NCBI GenBank assembly: GCA_036510675.1
Contig: DATCDN010000003.1
Coordinates: 1 to 47,882, forward strand
Direction: 5' to 3'
Length of the DNA: 47,882 bases
Source of the DNA: JAATGI01 sp036510675
Lineage (GTDB): Bacteria; Pseudomonadota; Alphaproteobacteria; ATCC43930; CGMCC-115725
The position numbers and the translations under genes are program-made. Shown piece after piece: positions 7,411 through 15,652 of the stretch. The notes under the pieces are model-generated. The model saw only the letters and a list, made by a program, of their open reading frames with translations, did no database searches and had not been told where the DNA came from. Each line of letters starts with the position of its first letter. The stretch's first letter is position 1.

Positions 7411-8439
7411 TTATGGCATCACGATTTCGACACGACGATTCTGCGGCTCACGCACGCCATCCGGGGTCGGAACCCGAGGATGTTCCTTGCCGAACCACTT
7501 CACGTCCAACACGTTCTTGGCCACGCCCTGGCGCAGCAGGTAGCCCGACACCGCATCGGCGCGACGTTGCGACAGACGCAGATTGTAGGCTTGGGTGCCC
7601 GCCAGATCGGTGTAGCCCGAGACTTCGATCCGCGCCACGCCATTGGCCTTGTAGCTGGCGGCCGCGGCTTCGATCACCCGGCGCGCATCCGGCGTCAGGT
7701 TGTAGCGATCGAAGTCGAAGAACACCAGGAAGGTCCGCGCGTTCGGCGGCGGGGCCATCGCGGGGGCCGCGGCCGGCATCGGCGCCGGCGCCATCATCGG
7801 CGCCATCATCGGCGGTGCGAAGCGATAGGTCAATCCGACCCGGATCATGTTGTAGTTGAAACTATTGTTGTCTACGAAGCCACGCCGACTCCGCGTGCTC
7901 TGGGAGCCCAGATCGGTATAGCGATATTCGACATTGCCTTCCCAATTCGGCGTGAAGGCGTAGCCAACCCCGCCGCCGGCGGTCCAGCCGACCCGGATTT
8001 CGTCATTGGACGCGACCACCAAACAACAGGGGTTCGTGGTATGGTACTTGGTGTTCACGTCACCGAACGCGACGCCACCCGTTCCGTACAGCAGGACGCG
8101 ATCGAAGGCATAGCCGAGCTTGCCGCGGACCGAGGCGTCGAAGTCCATGTTGGAGCTGACGATTACGCCGCCGAGGTTCTTGAACGCGCCGATTTCGCCG
8201 CCTTCGGCATCGCCTTCGACACCGAGTACCCAGTGGCCCATCTGCCAGTTCCAGCCGGCATGCGCACCGCCCATCCCGCCATTCGTGTCGAAGCTATAGC
8301 CGCCGCCGCCACCACTGGAGGTGCCCCAGCCATAGCCGCCTTGAACGCCGATTTCGGGACCGTCCCAAACCTGGGCGTTCGCCCCCGCCGAGATAACCAG
8401 CCCCGCGCTTGCTAAGGCGGCTAGTATTATTCGCTTCAT
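7411..8439 (-). CDS. OmpA-family outer membrane protein, paralog 3
   Basis: A 342-residue member of the tandem OmpA-family trio. The signal peptide MKRIILAALASAGLVISAGANA is followed by QVWDGPEIGVQGGYGWG, a glycine-rich barrel, VEYRYTDLGSQS and GLTYRFAPP, a short Met/Pro/Ala linker (PMMAPMMAPAPMP) and the C-terminal OmpA domain (DFDRYNLTPDARRVIEAA, GYTDLAGTQAYNLRLSQRRADAVSGYL, NRRVEIVMP). ATG 8439 has GGAG seven bases upstream, so the longer in-frame start at 8481 is rejected. Unlike paralogs 1 and 2 it contains a Cys-Cys pair in an exposed-looking loop (NPCCLVV). A strong terminator follows. It lies downstream of the mutase gene on the same strand, with a 158-base gap that probably holds its own promoter. 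Confidence 0.88.
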   Translation of the reverse strand: MKRIILAALASAGLVISAGANAQVWDGPEIGVQGGYGWGTSSGGGGGYSFDTNGGMGGAHAGWNWQMGHWVLGVEGDAEGGEIGAFKNLGGVIVSSNMDFDASVRGKLGYAFDRVLLYGTGGVAFGDVNTKYHTTNPCCLVVASNDEIRVGWTAGGGVGYAFTPNWEGNVEYRYTDLGSQSTRSRRGFVDNNSFNYNMIRVGLTYRFAPPMMAPMMAPAPMPAAAPAMAPPPNARTFLVFFDFDRYNLTPDARRVIEAAAASYKANGVARIEVSGYTDLAGTQAYNLRLSQRRADAVSGYLLRQGVAKNVLDVKWFGKEHPRVPTPDGVREPQNRRVEIVMP

Positions 8440-8597
8440 GTATGCGCTCCGGTCAAAAGTGGTTGTATCGCGATTACTCAACCAACCGCCAAGCTACGCC
8501 AGCGTCACCGATTTGGCGAGACACCGGAACAATAAAATATCCGCTGTGGCAATTTCGCAACAGTTTGCGCGGCCCGCTGTGGTTCGACCAGGGCCAT

Positions 8598-10757
8598 TCA
8601 GGCCGCCAGGCGTCGGGTTTCGATCAGTTGCAGGATCTCAACCGCGGCGTGCGCGATGTTGGTGCCGGGTCCGAAAATCGCCGCGACGCCGGCCGCCTTC
8701 AGGAACGGATAATCCTGGGGTGGGATGACGCCGCCGCACACGGTCAGAATATCCTCCCGCCCGGCCGCGCGCAGCGCCGCGATCAGCGCCGGGACCAGGG
8801 TCATGTGCCCCGCCGCCTGGCTGGAAACGCCGACGACATGGACGTCGTTCTCGATCGCCTGGCGCGCCGCCTCCTCGGGCGTCTGGAACAGCGGCCCGAT
8901 ATCGACATCGAAGCCGAGATCGGCGAACGCGGTGGCGATGACCTTGGCGCCCCGATCATGGCCATCCTGGCCGAGCTTCGCCACCAGCAGGCGCGGCCGA
9001 CGACCTTCCTCGCGGGCGAAAGCTTCGACCGCATTGAGCGTCTGGCGGAACCCGGCGTCGCCGGCATATTGCGCGCCGTAGACGCCCGAGACCGAGCGGA
9101 TGGTGGCGTGATGGCGCGAAAACACCTGTTCCAGCGCCGACGAGATTTCGCCGACCGTGGCGCGCGCCCGGCTGGCCTCGACCGCCAGCACCAGCAGATT
9201 GCCTGAGCCATCCCGGGCGCCCGCCGTCAGCGCCGCCAGCGCCGCCGCCACGCGCGCCGGGTCGCGGCTCGCGCGGATCTGGCGCAGCCGCGCGATCTGC
9301 TGGTCGCGCACCTTGTCGTTGTCGATCGAGCGAATCTCGACGCTCTGCCCCTCGCCGGCGGCGACCCGGTATTTGTTGACGCCGAGAATCGTGTCCTCGC
9401 CGCGATCGATCCGCGCCTGGCGGCGCGCCGCCGCATCCTCGATCTGGAGCTTCGGCATGCCGGATTCGACCGCCTTGGTCATGCCGCCCAGGGCCTCGAC
9501 CTCGTCGATCAGCGCCATCGCGGCATGGGCGACGGAGTGGGTCAGGCTCTCGACGTAATAGCTGCCGCCCAGCGGATCGACGACATGGGTCAGACCGGCC
9601 TCTTCGGCCAGCAAAAGCTGGGTGTTGCGGGCGATGCGCGCCGAGAACGGCGTCGGCAGCGCCAGTGCCTCGTCGAAGGAATTGGTGTGCAGCGATTGCG
9701 TGCCGCCCAGCACCCCGGCCATCGCCTCGATGGTGGTGCGGATGATGTTGTTGTGCGGCTCCTGCTCGGTCAGGCTGACGCCCGAGGTCTGGCAATGGGT
9801 GCGCAGGGCGAGGCTGCTGGGGCTGATGGCGCCGAACTTGTCGCGCATCAGGCTGGCCCACAGGAACCGCGCGGCGCGCAGCTTGGCGATTTCCATGAAG
9901 AAATTCATGCCGATGCAGAAGAAAAACGAGAGGCGCGGCGCGAAGGCGTCGATGGCGAGGCCCTTGGCCTGCGCGGCACGGACATATTCGAGCCCGTCGG
10001 CGAGGGTGAAGGCCAGTTCCTGGACGCAGGTCGCCCCGGCCTCCTGCATGTGATAGCCGGAGATCGAGACCGAATTGAATTTCGGCATGTGCTTCGCCGT
10101 GTATTCGATGATGTCGGCGACGATGCGCATCGATGGTTCGGGCGGATAGATGTAGGTATTCCGAACCATGAACTCCTTGAGGATGTCGTTCTGGATCGTG
10201 CCGGAGAGCTTGTCCTGGCTGACCCCCTGCTCCTCGGCGGCGACGATGAAGCCGGCCAGCACCGGCAGCACCGCGCCGTTCATGGTCATCGACACCGACA
10301 TTTTGTCGAGCGGGATGCCGTCGAACAGGATTTTCATATCCTCGACGCTGTCGATGGCGACGCCGGCCTTGCCGACATCGCCGACGACGCGCGGATGGTC
10401 GCTGTCATAGCCACGATGGGTGGCAAGATCGAACGCCACCGACAGGCCCATCTGACCGGCCTTCAAACCCTCGCGATAGAACTTGTTCGACTCCTCGGCG
10501 GTGGAGAAGCCGGCATATTGCCGGATCGTCCAGGGCCGGTTGGCATACATGGTGGCGCGCGGGCCGCGCAGATAAGGCGGAAAGCCGGGCATGCCGCCCA
10601 GCGTCTCGAGCCCCTCGAGGTCGGCCGCGGTATAGAGCGGCTTGACGGCGACGCCCTCGGGCGTCGCCCAATTCAGCTTGTCGATGCCAGCGCCGCCCAA
10701 TTCCTTCTCGGCGAGGCGCCGCCAATCATCAAGGGATTTCGTCGAAAACTCAGCCAT
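8598..10757 (-). CDS. scpA: Methylmalonyl-CoA mutase, large (catalytic) chain
   Basis: A 719-residue adenosylcobalamin enzyme interconverting (R)-methylmalonyl-CoA and succinyl-CoA, the last step of propionyl-CoA assimilation. The N-terminal TIM-barrel domain shows TIRQYAGFSTAEESNKFYR, GLSVAFDLATHRGYDSDHPRV, MTMNGAVLP and GTIQNDILKEFMVRNTYIYPP, all signatures of the family. The C-terminal B12-binding domain has the cobalamin-ligating DxHxxG (KLGQDGHDRG, near 595-603) and GVSSQAAGH. Length is standard for the single-chain or alpha type. No small mutase subunit, MeaB chaperone or epimerase is visible nearby, so either it is a homodimer or partners lie elsewhere. Its 5' end is duplicated in fragments upstream (see the scar feature). 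Confidence 0.95.
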   Translation of the reverse strand: MAEFSTKSLDDWRRLAEKELGGAGIDKLNWATPEGVAVKPLYTAADLEGLETLGGMPGFPPYLRGPRATMYANRPWTIRQYAGFSTAEESNKFYREGLKAGQMGLSVAFDLATHRGYDSDHPRVVGDVGKAGVAIDSVEDMKILFDGIPLDKMSVSMTMNGAVLPVLAGFIVAAEEQGVSQDKLSGTIQNDILKEFMVRNTYIYPPEPSMRIVADIIEYTAKHMPKFNSVSISGYHMQEAGATCVQELAFTLADGLEYVRAAQAKGLAIDAFAPRLSFFFCIGMNFFMEIAKLRAARFLWASLMRDKFGAISPSSLALRTHCQTSGVSLTEQEPHNNIIRTTIEAMAGVLGGTQSLHTNSFDEALALPTPFSARIARNTQLLLAEEAGLTHVVDPLGGSYYVESLTHSVAHAAMALIDEVEALGGMTKAVESGMPKLQIEDAAARRQARIDRGEDTILGVNKYRVAAGEGQSVEIRSIDNDKVRDQQIARLRQIRASRDPARVAAALAALTAGARDGSGNLLVLAVEASRARATVGEISSALEQVFSRHHATIRSVSGVYGAQYAGDAGFRQTLNAVEAFAREEGRRPRLLVAKLGQDGHDRGAKVIATAFADLGFDVDIGPLFQTPEEAARQAIENDVHVVGVSSQAAGHMTLVPALIAALRAAGREDILTVCGGVIPPQDYPFLKAAGVAAIFGPGTNIAHAAVEILQLIETRRLAA

Positions 10758-10775
10758 GGCGCCATTCTAGCGCCA
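10757..10775. repeat. Inverted repeat copy 1 at the mutase start
   Basis: TGGCGC (10757-10762) and GCGCCA (10770-10775) form a short hairpin that touches the mutase start codon. Reading the minus strand, CTGGCGCTAGAATGGCGCC precedes ATGG. The same arrangement recurs at 11326-11345 (decayed) and 11893-11914 (perfect eight-base arms), each ending in CCATGG. Confidence 0.6.
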
Positions 10776-10790
10776 GGCGCGAGTCCGGCG

Positions 10791-11219
10791 CTAGTCGGGG
10801 AGCATTTCGCCGGAGCCGCCGAAGGAGGTCGGGAAATCCTTGAACTTCGGCAGCCCGTCCTTCACCGAGACCATCTTGCTCCCGTAATGGACGTGTAGCG
10901 TCGGCGCATGGTCGAACCCCTGCAACAGGTTGGCGTAGACATCGACCATGCCGAGGCCGGGATGGTCCGTCATGATATGGCCGCCACAAATCTTGCAGAA
11001 TTTCCGATAGGAATTCTCGGTCTTGTTATAGGTGCCGACATTGTCCGCGCCCTTGGTGATGACCACGCTGGCGGGCGGCCAGAGGCTGAAAGCGTTGATC
11101 GGACCGGCCGACCAGGCCTGGCAATCCTTGCAATGACAATATCCGGCAACGTTCGGCTTGCCGGAAGTCTCGAATTCCACCGCGCCGCAAAAACAGGCGC
11201 CCTTGTAGGTGTCGGCCAT
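10791..11219 (-). CDS. GFA-family zinc protein (CENP-V/GFA domain)
   Basis: A 142-residue protein of the GFA family (glutathione-dependent formaldehyde-activating enzyme-like). Zinc-binding cysteines are seen as C9-x-C11, C28-x-C30-x2-C33 and C75-x2-C78, in ACFCGAVEF, GYCHCKDCQ and KFCKICGGH, the expected order for this fold. Members bind zinc and are proposed to act on glutathione adducts, though few have proven activity. The gene lies between the mutase and a recombination scar on the same strand, 34 bases before the mutase start, so the two may be cotranscribed. A detoxification role is inference from family name only. Confidence 0.85.
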   Translation of the reverse strand: MADTYKGACFCGAVEFETSGKPNVAGYCHCKDCQAWSAGPINAFSLWPPASVVITKGADNVGTYNKTENSYRKFCKICGGHIMTDHPGLGMVDVYANLLQGFDHAPTLHVHYGSKMVSVKDGLPKFKDFPTSFGGSGEMLPD

Positions 11220-11249
11220 CGCTCGCTACTCCCTGGGGTTGACGCAATC

Positions 11250-11345
11250 GTCCTATTGATAGCCGACATGGGGGTGCGGCACATAGGGCGCTTCGCATCG
11301 AGGGATTTCTTCGGAAAGTCGGCCATGGCACTATTGTGGCGCGAG
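11250..11345 (-). pseudogene. Chimeric scar: mutase 5' end fused to reductase 3' end
   Basis: Read on the minus strand, 11345-11326 resembles the segment just before the mutase ATG. The segment from 11326 then encodes MADFPKKSLD, matching the mutase start MAEFSTKSLD base by base except for a few changes. It switches within an AAATCcCTCGA segment common to both genes into 36 bases nearly identical to the 3' end of the aldo/keto reductase (GCGCCCTATGTGCCGCACCC onward, ending ATCAATA). The reductase part is out of its original frame, so nothing functional is encoded. It looks like the joint of an old tandem duplication or unequal exchange. Confidence 0.75.
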
Positions 11346-11368
11346 GAGCGGCCCCGGCACCAGCAGCC

Positions 11369-11680
11369 CTAAAGCCAATGAAACCCGTGCGCCATAATGC
11401 CGGCGAGACCCAGCGCCACCGCGATGATCGCGCCGAAGATCAGTCGAAAATCGGTCGTCCGAATGCCGGTAATATCGTGCCGGACCTCGCGCATTTCGGT
11501 CTTGATGTCGCGCACATCGCTCTGGATATGGTCGACGGCCGCTTCGAGTCTCGCTACCCGCGCTTCCATACCACCGGATATGCCGCCGCCCGAAGCACCA
11601 TGCAAGGGCGTCCCCTCCAGGCGTGCAATTCTTTCCTCCGCCTGAATCAAGCGAGTTAAGGTTTGCGATGGTTCAACCAA
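11369..11680 (-). CDS. Small coiled-coil protein with C-terminal membrane anchor
   Basis: A 103-residue protein of unknown function. Residues about 5-22 and 36-72 are predicted coiled coil by heptad pattern (RLIQAEERIARLE, ARVARLEAAVDHIQSDVRDIKTEMREVRHDI). A hydrophobic segment near the end (LIFGAIIAVALGLAGIMAHG, about 81-100) would anchor it in the membrane with a very short tail. This plan resembles small phage- or plasmid-associated membrane proteins, but I assign no family. It overlaps the end of the preceding 66-residue gene by eight bases, so they are cotranscribed. The pair sits between duplicated copies of flanking gene ends, suggesting it arrived or was retained during a rearrangement. 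Confidence 0.65.
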   Translation of the reverse strand: MVEPSQTLTRLIQAEERIARLEGTPLHGASGGGISGGMEARVARLEAAVDHIQSDVRDIKTEMREVRHDITGIRTTDFRLIFGAIIAVALGLAGIMAHGFHWL

Positions 11681-11873
11681 CTTTGTCGAGCTCGTCGGAT
11701 CGATCCAAAATATCCATAAATTCCGTCAGTTTCTGAGACAGAACCGTCAGTTCCTCCACGACTTCGGAGTTCGGCGCCGGATTGGTTGCCACGAATGCAC
11801 GCTGAAGGCTCAGCACGGCGCGCGCCAACTTGACATTCATCTCCCGCAGCAAGAGTTCCTGCTTTGTCGACAC
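11673..11873 (-). CDS. Small helical hypothetical protein
   Basis: A 66-residue, mostly helical protein that starts with GTG at 11873 (MSTKQELLLREMNVKLARAVLSLQ) and is acidic toward its C-terminus (MDILDRSDELDKV). No family recognised and no membrane segment seen. The last eight bases overlap the start of the coiled-coil membrane protein, an arrangement typical of coupled partners. I judge it real from its composition and its coupling; conservation could not be tested. Confidence 0.5.
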   Translation of the reverse strand: MSTKQELLLREMNVKLARAVLSLQRAFVATNPAPNSEVVEELTVLSQKLTEFMDILDRSDELDKVG

Positions 11874-11892
11874 AATTAGGCTTCCGGTCCCA

Positions 11893-11914
11893 TGGCGCTA
11901 TTATTGTAGCGCCA
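11893..11914. repeat. Inverted repeat copy 3, hairpin after reductase gene
   Basis: TGGCGCTA and TAGCGCCA flank a six-base loop, a perfect eight-base stem 27 bases past the reductase stop. No T-run follows. It matches the segment before the mutase start (10757-10775), including the trailing CCATGG on the minus strand, so it may be a duplicated relic and/or a weak terminator. Confidence 0.6.
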
Positions 11915-11941
11915 GGTATCAGTCGGGCGCCAGCGGCCGGT

Positions 11942-12919
11942 TTATTGATAGCCGACATAGGGGTGCGGCACATAGGGCGCCTCGAGCGATTTGATCTCGT
12001 CCGCCGTGAGGTCGAGCGTCAGGGCCGCCACCGCGTCGGGTAGGTGGTGGGGTTTCCCGGCGCCGATGATCGGCGCGGTGATGGCGCTTTTCCGCAGCAG
12101 CCACGCCAGTGCCACCTGCGCGCGCGGCACGCCCCGCGCCGCCGCGACGGCGCCGACCGCATCGACGATCTTCTTGTCCGACTCGAATTGCATGTAGAGA
12201 TTCTTGCCGAACGCGTCGGTGTCCTGGCGGGTACTGGTCTCGTCCCAGGGCCGGGTCAGCCGGCCACGCGCCAGCGGACTCCACGGAATGACGCCCACCC
12301 CCTGATCGAGGCACAGCGGCAGCATCTCGCGTTCCTCCTCGCGGTTCAGCAGGTTGATGTGGTTCTGCATGCTGACGAACCGCGTCCAGCCATGGAGCCG
12401 CGAGGTGTAGAGCATCTTGGCGAATTGCCAAGCATGCATCGACGAGGCGCCGATATAGCGCGCCTTGCCGGCCCGCACCACATCGTGCAGCGCCTCCAGC
12501 GTCTCCTCGATCGGCGTCTTCGGATCGAAGCGATGGATCTGATAGAGGTCGACATAATCGGTGCCGAGCCGTTTCAAACTGGCATCGATCTCCTGAAAGA
12601 TCGCCTTGCGCGACAGGCCGGCGCCGTTGGCGCCCGGCCGCATGCGGCCATGCACCTTGGTAGCCAGCACCACCTCTTCCCGCCGCGCGAAATCCTTCAA
12701 GGCGCGGCCGGTGATTTCCTCCGACGAGCCTTCGGCATAGACATTGGCGGTGTCGAAGAAATTGACGCCGAGTTCCAGCGCCTGGCGAATGATCGGGCGG
12801 CTCTTCTCCTCGTCGAGCGTCCAGGGCCGGTGCCCGCGCCCCTCGATGGCGAAGGTCATGCAGCCGAGACAGATCCGCGACACGTCGAGGCCGGTAGCGC
12901 CGAGCTTGGTGTATTGCAT
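11942..12919 (-). CDS. Aldo/keto reductase
   Basis: A 325-residue NADPH-dependent oxidoreductase of the aldo/keto reductase superfamily, TIM-barrel fold. The catalytic tetrad is visible as D56 (NFFDTANVY), Y61, K88 (LATKVHG) and H129 (YQIHRFD). The nucleotide-binding end shows PIIGAGKPHHL near the C-terminus. The start MQYTKLGATGLDVSRICLGCMTF is typical of the YajO/YghZ-like group. It would reduce aldehydes or ketones; the natural substrate is not evident. It is transcribed away from ligD, with a 164-base divergent promoter region between them. Its last dozen codons are duplicated at about 11250. Confidence 0.92.
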   Translation of the reverse strand: MQYTKLGATGLDVSRICLGCMTFAIEGRGHRPWTLDEEKSRPIIRQALELGVNFFDTANVYAEGSSEEITGRALKDFARREEVVLATKVHGRMRPGANGAGLSRKAIFQEIDASLKRLGTDYVDLYQIHRFDPKTPIEETLEALHDVVRAGKARYIGASSMHAWQFAKMLYTSRLHGWTRFVSMQNHINLLNREEEREMLPLCLDQGVGVIPWSPLARGRLTRPWDETSTRQDTDAFGKNLYMQFESDKKIVDAVGAVAAARGVPRAQVALAWLLRKSAITAPIIGAGKPHHLPDAVAALTLDLTADEIKSLEAPYVPHPYVGYQ

Positions 12920-13083
12920 CGTTCGTCTCCTTCGCCGCCACCGGTAGCGCTATATCCAAAATTACATAGCGTAAGCGTACCGGGCGGCGGCCGCGCTGTC
13001 GCCCCGAATTTCCTGCATACCGCCTCTACCACTTAATTTAGGCTGGGCGAACGCTTTACCCTGGGACGAGTTGATTCTGCATC

Positions 13084-15639
13084 ATGGCTCGCCAATCTTC
13101 CCCGGCCTCGCTGGCCCGCTACAAGGAAAAGCGGCATTTCGACCGCACGCCGGAACCGGCGGGCGCGGTCGCGCGCCAGGCCGGACATTCCTATCTCATC
13201 CAGAAACACGCGGCGACGCGGCTGCATTACGATTTCCGGCTGGAGCTGGACGGCGTGCTCAAGAGCTGGGCGGTGACCAAGGGGCCCAGCCTCGATCCAA
13301 CCGTCCGGCGGCTCGCGGTCCATGTCGAGGACCATCCGCTCGCCTATGGCGCGTTCGAGGGCGTGATCCCCAAGGGCCAATATGGCGGCGGCACGGTGAT
13401 GCTGTGGGATCGCGGCGATTGGGAGCCGCTGGGCGATGTCCACCAGGATTACGCGGCCGGCAAGCTCAAATTCGTGCTGCATGGCGAACGGCTGAAGGGC
13501 GCGTGGATGCTGGTCCGCATGCATCCCCGCCCCGGCGATCGCGGCGACAATTGGCTGCTGATCAAGGAGCGCGACGAATTCGCGGTGCCGGGCGACGGCG
13601 ACGAATTGCTGGCGGACGAGACCACCAGCGTCGCCAGCGGCAACAGCATGGCCGAGATCGCGGATGCGCCGGGGACGAAAACCTGGAATTCGAATCGTGC
13701 CGACGGCAAGCCCGAACCGCCGAAGCGCCGCCGCGTCGCGGTCGGCAAGGTCGCCGGGGTGAAGAAGGCGGCGCTGCCGACATTCATCGAGCCGGAACTG
13801 GCGACCCTGGTGCAGCGGCCGCCCGACGGCGCGGGCTGGCTGCACGAGATCAAGATCGACGGCTATCGCGTGCTGTGCCGCCGCGACGGCGACGGGATTC
13901 GCCTGCTGACCCGCACCGGCCAGGATTGGACCGGGAAATTCGCTGCCGTCGCCGCGGCCCTCGGCGCGCTGCCGGCGCGCCAATTCGCCATCGATGGCGA
14001 GATCGCGGTGCTGGATGCGGAAGGCCGGTCGAACTTCGGCGCGTTGCAGGCGGCGCTGAGCGATGGGCACGACGACCGCCTGAGCCTCATCGCGTTCGAC
14101 CTGCTTTATCTCGATGGCCACGATCTGCGCGGGGCGCCGCTGCTCGCGCGGAAGAAGCTGTTGCGCAAGCTGCTCCCGGCGACGGCGGAAACCGCGACGC
14201 TGCGCTATTCCGACCATGTCGAAGGCGCGGGCGTGGCCTTGTTCGCGGCCGCCAGCGACAAGGGGCTCGAAGGCATCGTCTCCAAGCGCGCGACCGCGCC
14301 CTATCGCGGCGGCCGCACCGGCGACTGGCTCAAGGCGAAATGCATCGCGCGCCAGGAATTCGTGATCGGCGGCTTCACCGAGGGCGAGAAGGCGCGCGCC
14401 GGCGCCATCGGCGCGCTGCTGATCGGCTATTACGAGGGTGGCGCGCTGCGCTATGCCGGGCGCGTCGGCACCGGCTTCACCGCCAAGCTGGCGAGTGACC
14501 TGCGGACCCGGCTGACGCCGATGAAAATCGCCAGGATGCCGTTCGACGCGGTGCCGGCGGCAATGCGGCGCGGCGTCACCTGGGTGCGCCCGGAGTTGGT
14601 CGGCGAGGTCGCGTTCAGCAACTGGACCGAGGATGGCGTGCTGCGCCATCCGTCGTTCCAGGGCCTGCGCGAGGACAAGCAAGCCGCGTCGATCGGGCGG
14701 GAGCGCGTCGCGGCGCCGACGACGCCGACGCGCGCGGCGGCAAGCGGCCCCAATCAGGTCGCTGGTGTCACCATCAGCCATCCCGACCGGCCGATCTTTC
14801 CCGACAGCGGCATCGTCAAGCTCGATCTCGCCCGCTATTACGCCAGCGTCGCCGCGTTCATGGTGCCGGAGCTGCTGAACCGGCCGCTGAGCCTCTTGCG
14901 CTGTCCCGAGGGGCTGGCCGGCGAATGCTTCTTCCAGAAGCATTTCGCCACCGGCGTCAAGGCGCTGGCACGCGTCAAGATCACGGAAGCCAAGGCGACC
15001 CACGAGTATGTTTATATCCGCGACGCCAAGGATTTGGTGTCGCTGATCCAGGAAGGCGTGGTCGAAATCCATCCCTGGGGCGCCCGCGCCGACGATCCCG
15101 ATAAGCCCGACCGCGTGATTTTCGATTTCGATCCGGCGCCCGACGTGCCCTTCGCCAAGGTGATCGCGGCAGCCCGGCTGGTGCGCAAGATGCTGGACGG
15201 CCTCGGCATGACAAGCTTCGTCAAGACCACCGGCGGCAAGGGGCTTCATGTCGTGGTGCCGCTGCGGCGCGGCCCCGATTGGCCGGCGGTCAAGGAATTC
15301 GCCCATGCAGTGGCGTTGACACTGGGGGAAAACCAGCCCGACGATTTCATCGCGACCATGAAGAAAAGCGAGCGCACCGGCAAAATTTTCGTCGACTATC
15401 TGCGCAACGATCGCGGCTCGACCGCCGTCGCGGCCTATTCGGTCCGTGCGCGGCCCGGCGCGCCGGTGGCGATGCCGGTGGCGTGGGACGATTTGACGCC
15501 GAAATTCCGGCCCGACCGCTTCAATCTCAAGACCGTGCCCGGGCTATTGGCGAGGCGGCGCATCGATCCGTGGCGCGACATCAATGATGCCAAGGCAGCA
15601 TCCTCGCTGCCGCGCCAACGGGTCGGCGCGGCGGAGTAA
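13084..15639 (+). CDS. ligD: LigD, multifunctional NHEJ DNA ligase/polymerase/phosphoesterase
   Basis: An 851-residue protein with the three activities of bacterial end joining. The N-terminal phosphoesterase domain (about 15-165) contains HYDFRLELDGVLKSWAV and GVIPKGQYGGGTVMLWDRG. The ATP-dependent ligase domain (about 230-530) has the adenylated lysine K257 in HEIKIDGYR, GEIAV and EGIVSKR. The polymerase/primase domain (about 555-845) has FFQKHF and the metal-binding D681-F-D683 in FDFDPAP. The domain order PE-LIG-POL is the Pseudomonas/Agrobacterium type. With Ku it holds, trims, fills and seals double-strand breaks. The ku gene is convergent 13 bases beyond the stop. No strong ribosome site precedes ATG 13084, but it fits the family's start. 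Confidence 0.97.
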   Translation: MARQSSPASLARYKEKRHFDRTPEPAGAVARQAGHSYLIQKHAATRLHYDFRLELDGVLKSWAVTKGPSLDPTVRRLAVHVEDHPLAYGAFEGVIPKGQYGGGTVMLWDRGDWEPLGDVHQDYAAGKLKFVLHGERLKGAWMLVRMHPRPGDRGDNWLLIKERDEFAVPGDGDELLADETTSVASGNSMAEIADAPGTKTWNSNRADGKPEPPKRRRVAVGKVAGVKKAALPTFIEPELATLVQRPPDGAGWLHEIKIDGYRVLCRRDGDGIRLLTRTGQDWTGKFAAVAAALGALPARQFAIDGEIAVLDAEGRSNFGALQAALSDGHDDRLSLIAFDLLYLDGHDLRGAPLLARKKLLRKLLPATAETATLRYSDHVEGAGVALFAAASDKGLEGIVSKRATAPYRGGRTGDWLKAKCIARQEFVIGGFTEGEKARAGAIGALLIGYYEGGALRYAGRVGTGFTAKLASDLRTRLTPMKIARMPFDAVPAAMRRGVTWVRPELVGEVAFSNWTEDGVLRHPSFQGLREDKQAASIGRERVAAPTTPTRAAASGPNQVAGVTISHPDRPIFPDSGIVKLDLARYYASVAAFMVPELLNRPLSLLRCPEGLAGECFFQKHFATGVKALARVKITEAKATHEYVYIRDAKDLVSLIQEGVVEIHPWGARADDPDKPDRVIFDFDPAPDVPFAKVIAAARLVRKMLDGLGMTSFVKTTGGKGLHVVVPLRRGPDWPAVKEFAHAVALTLGENQPDDFIATMKKSERTGKIFVDYLRNDRGSTAVAAYSVRARPGAPVAMPVAWDDLTPKFRPDRFNLKTVPGLLARRRIDPWRDINDAKAASSLPRQRVGAAE

Positions 15640-15652
15640 CAGACGGGCCGGG

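Noticed and set aside
9525..10898. 457-residue plus-strand frame over methylmalonyl-CoA mutase
   Set aside because: Shadow frame typical of GC-rich genes; no recognisable domain.
13033..15306. 757-residue open frame on the minus strand inside ligD
   Set aside because: Codon-shadow of a GC-rich gene; ligD has full domain motifs on the plus strand, and the shadow protein is rich in Arg, Ala, His and Gln with no domains.
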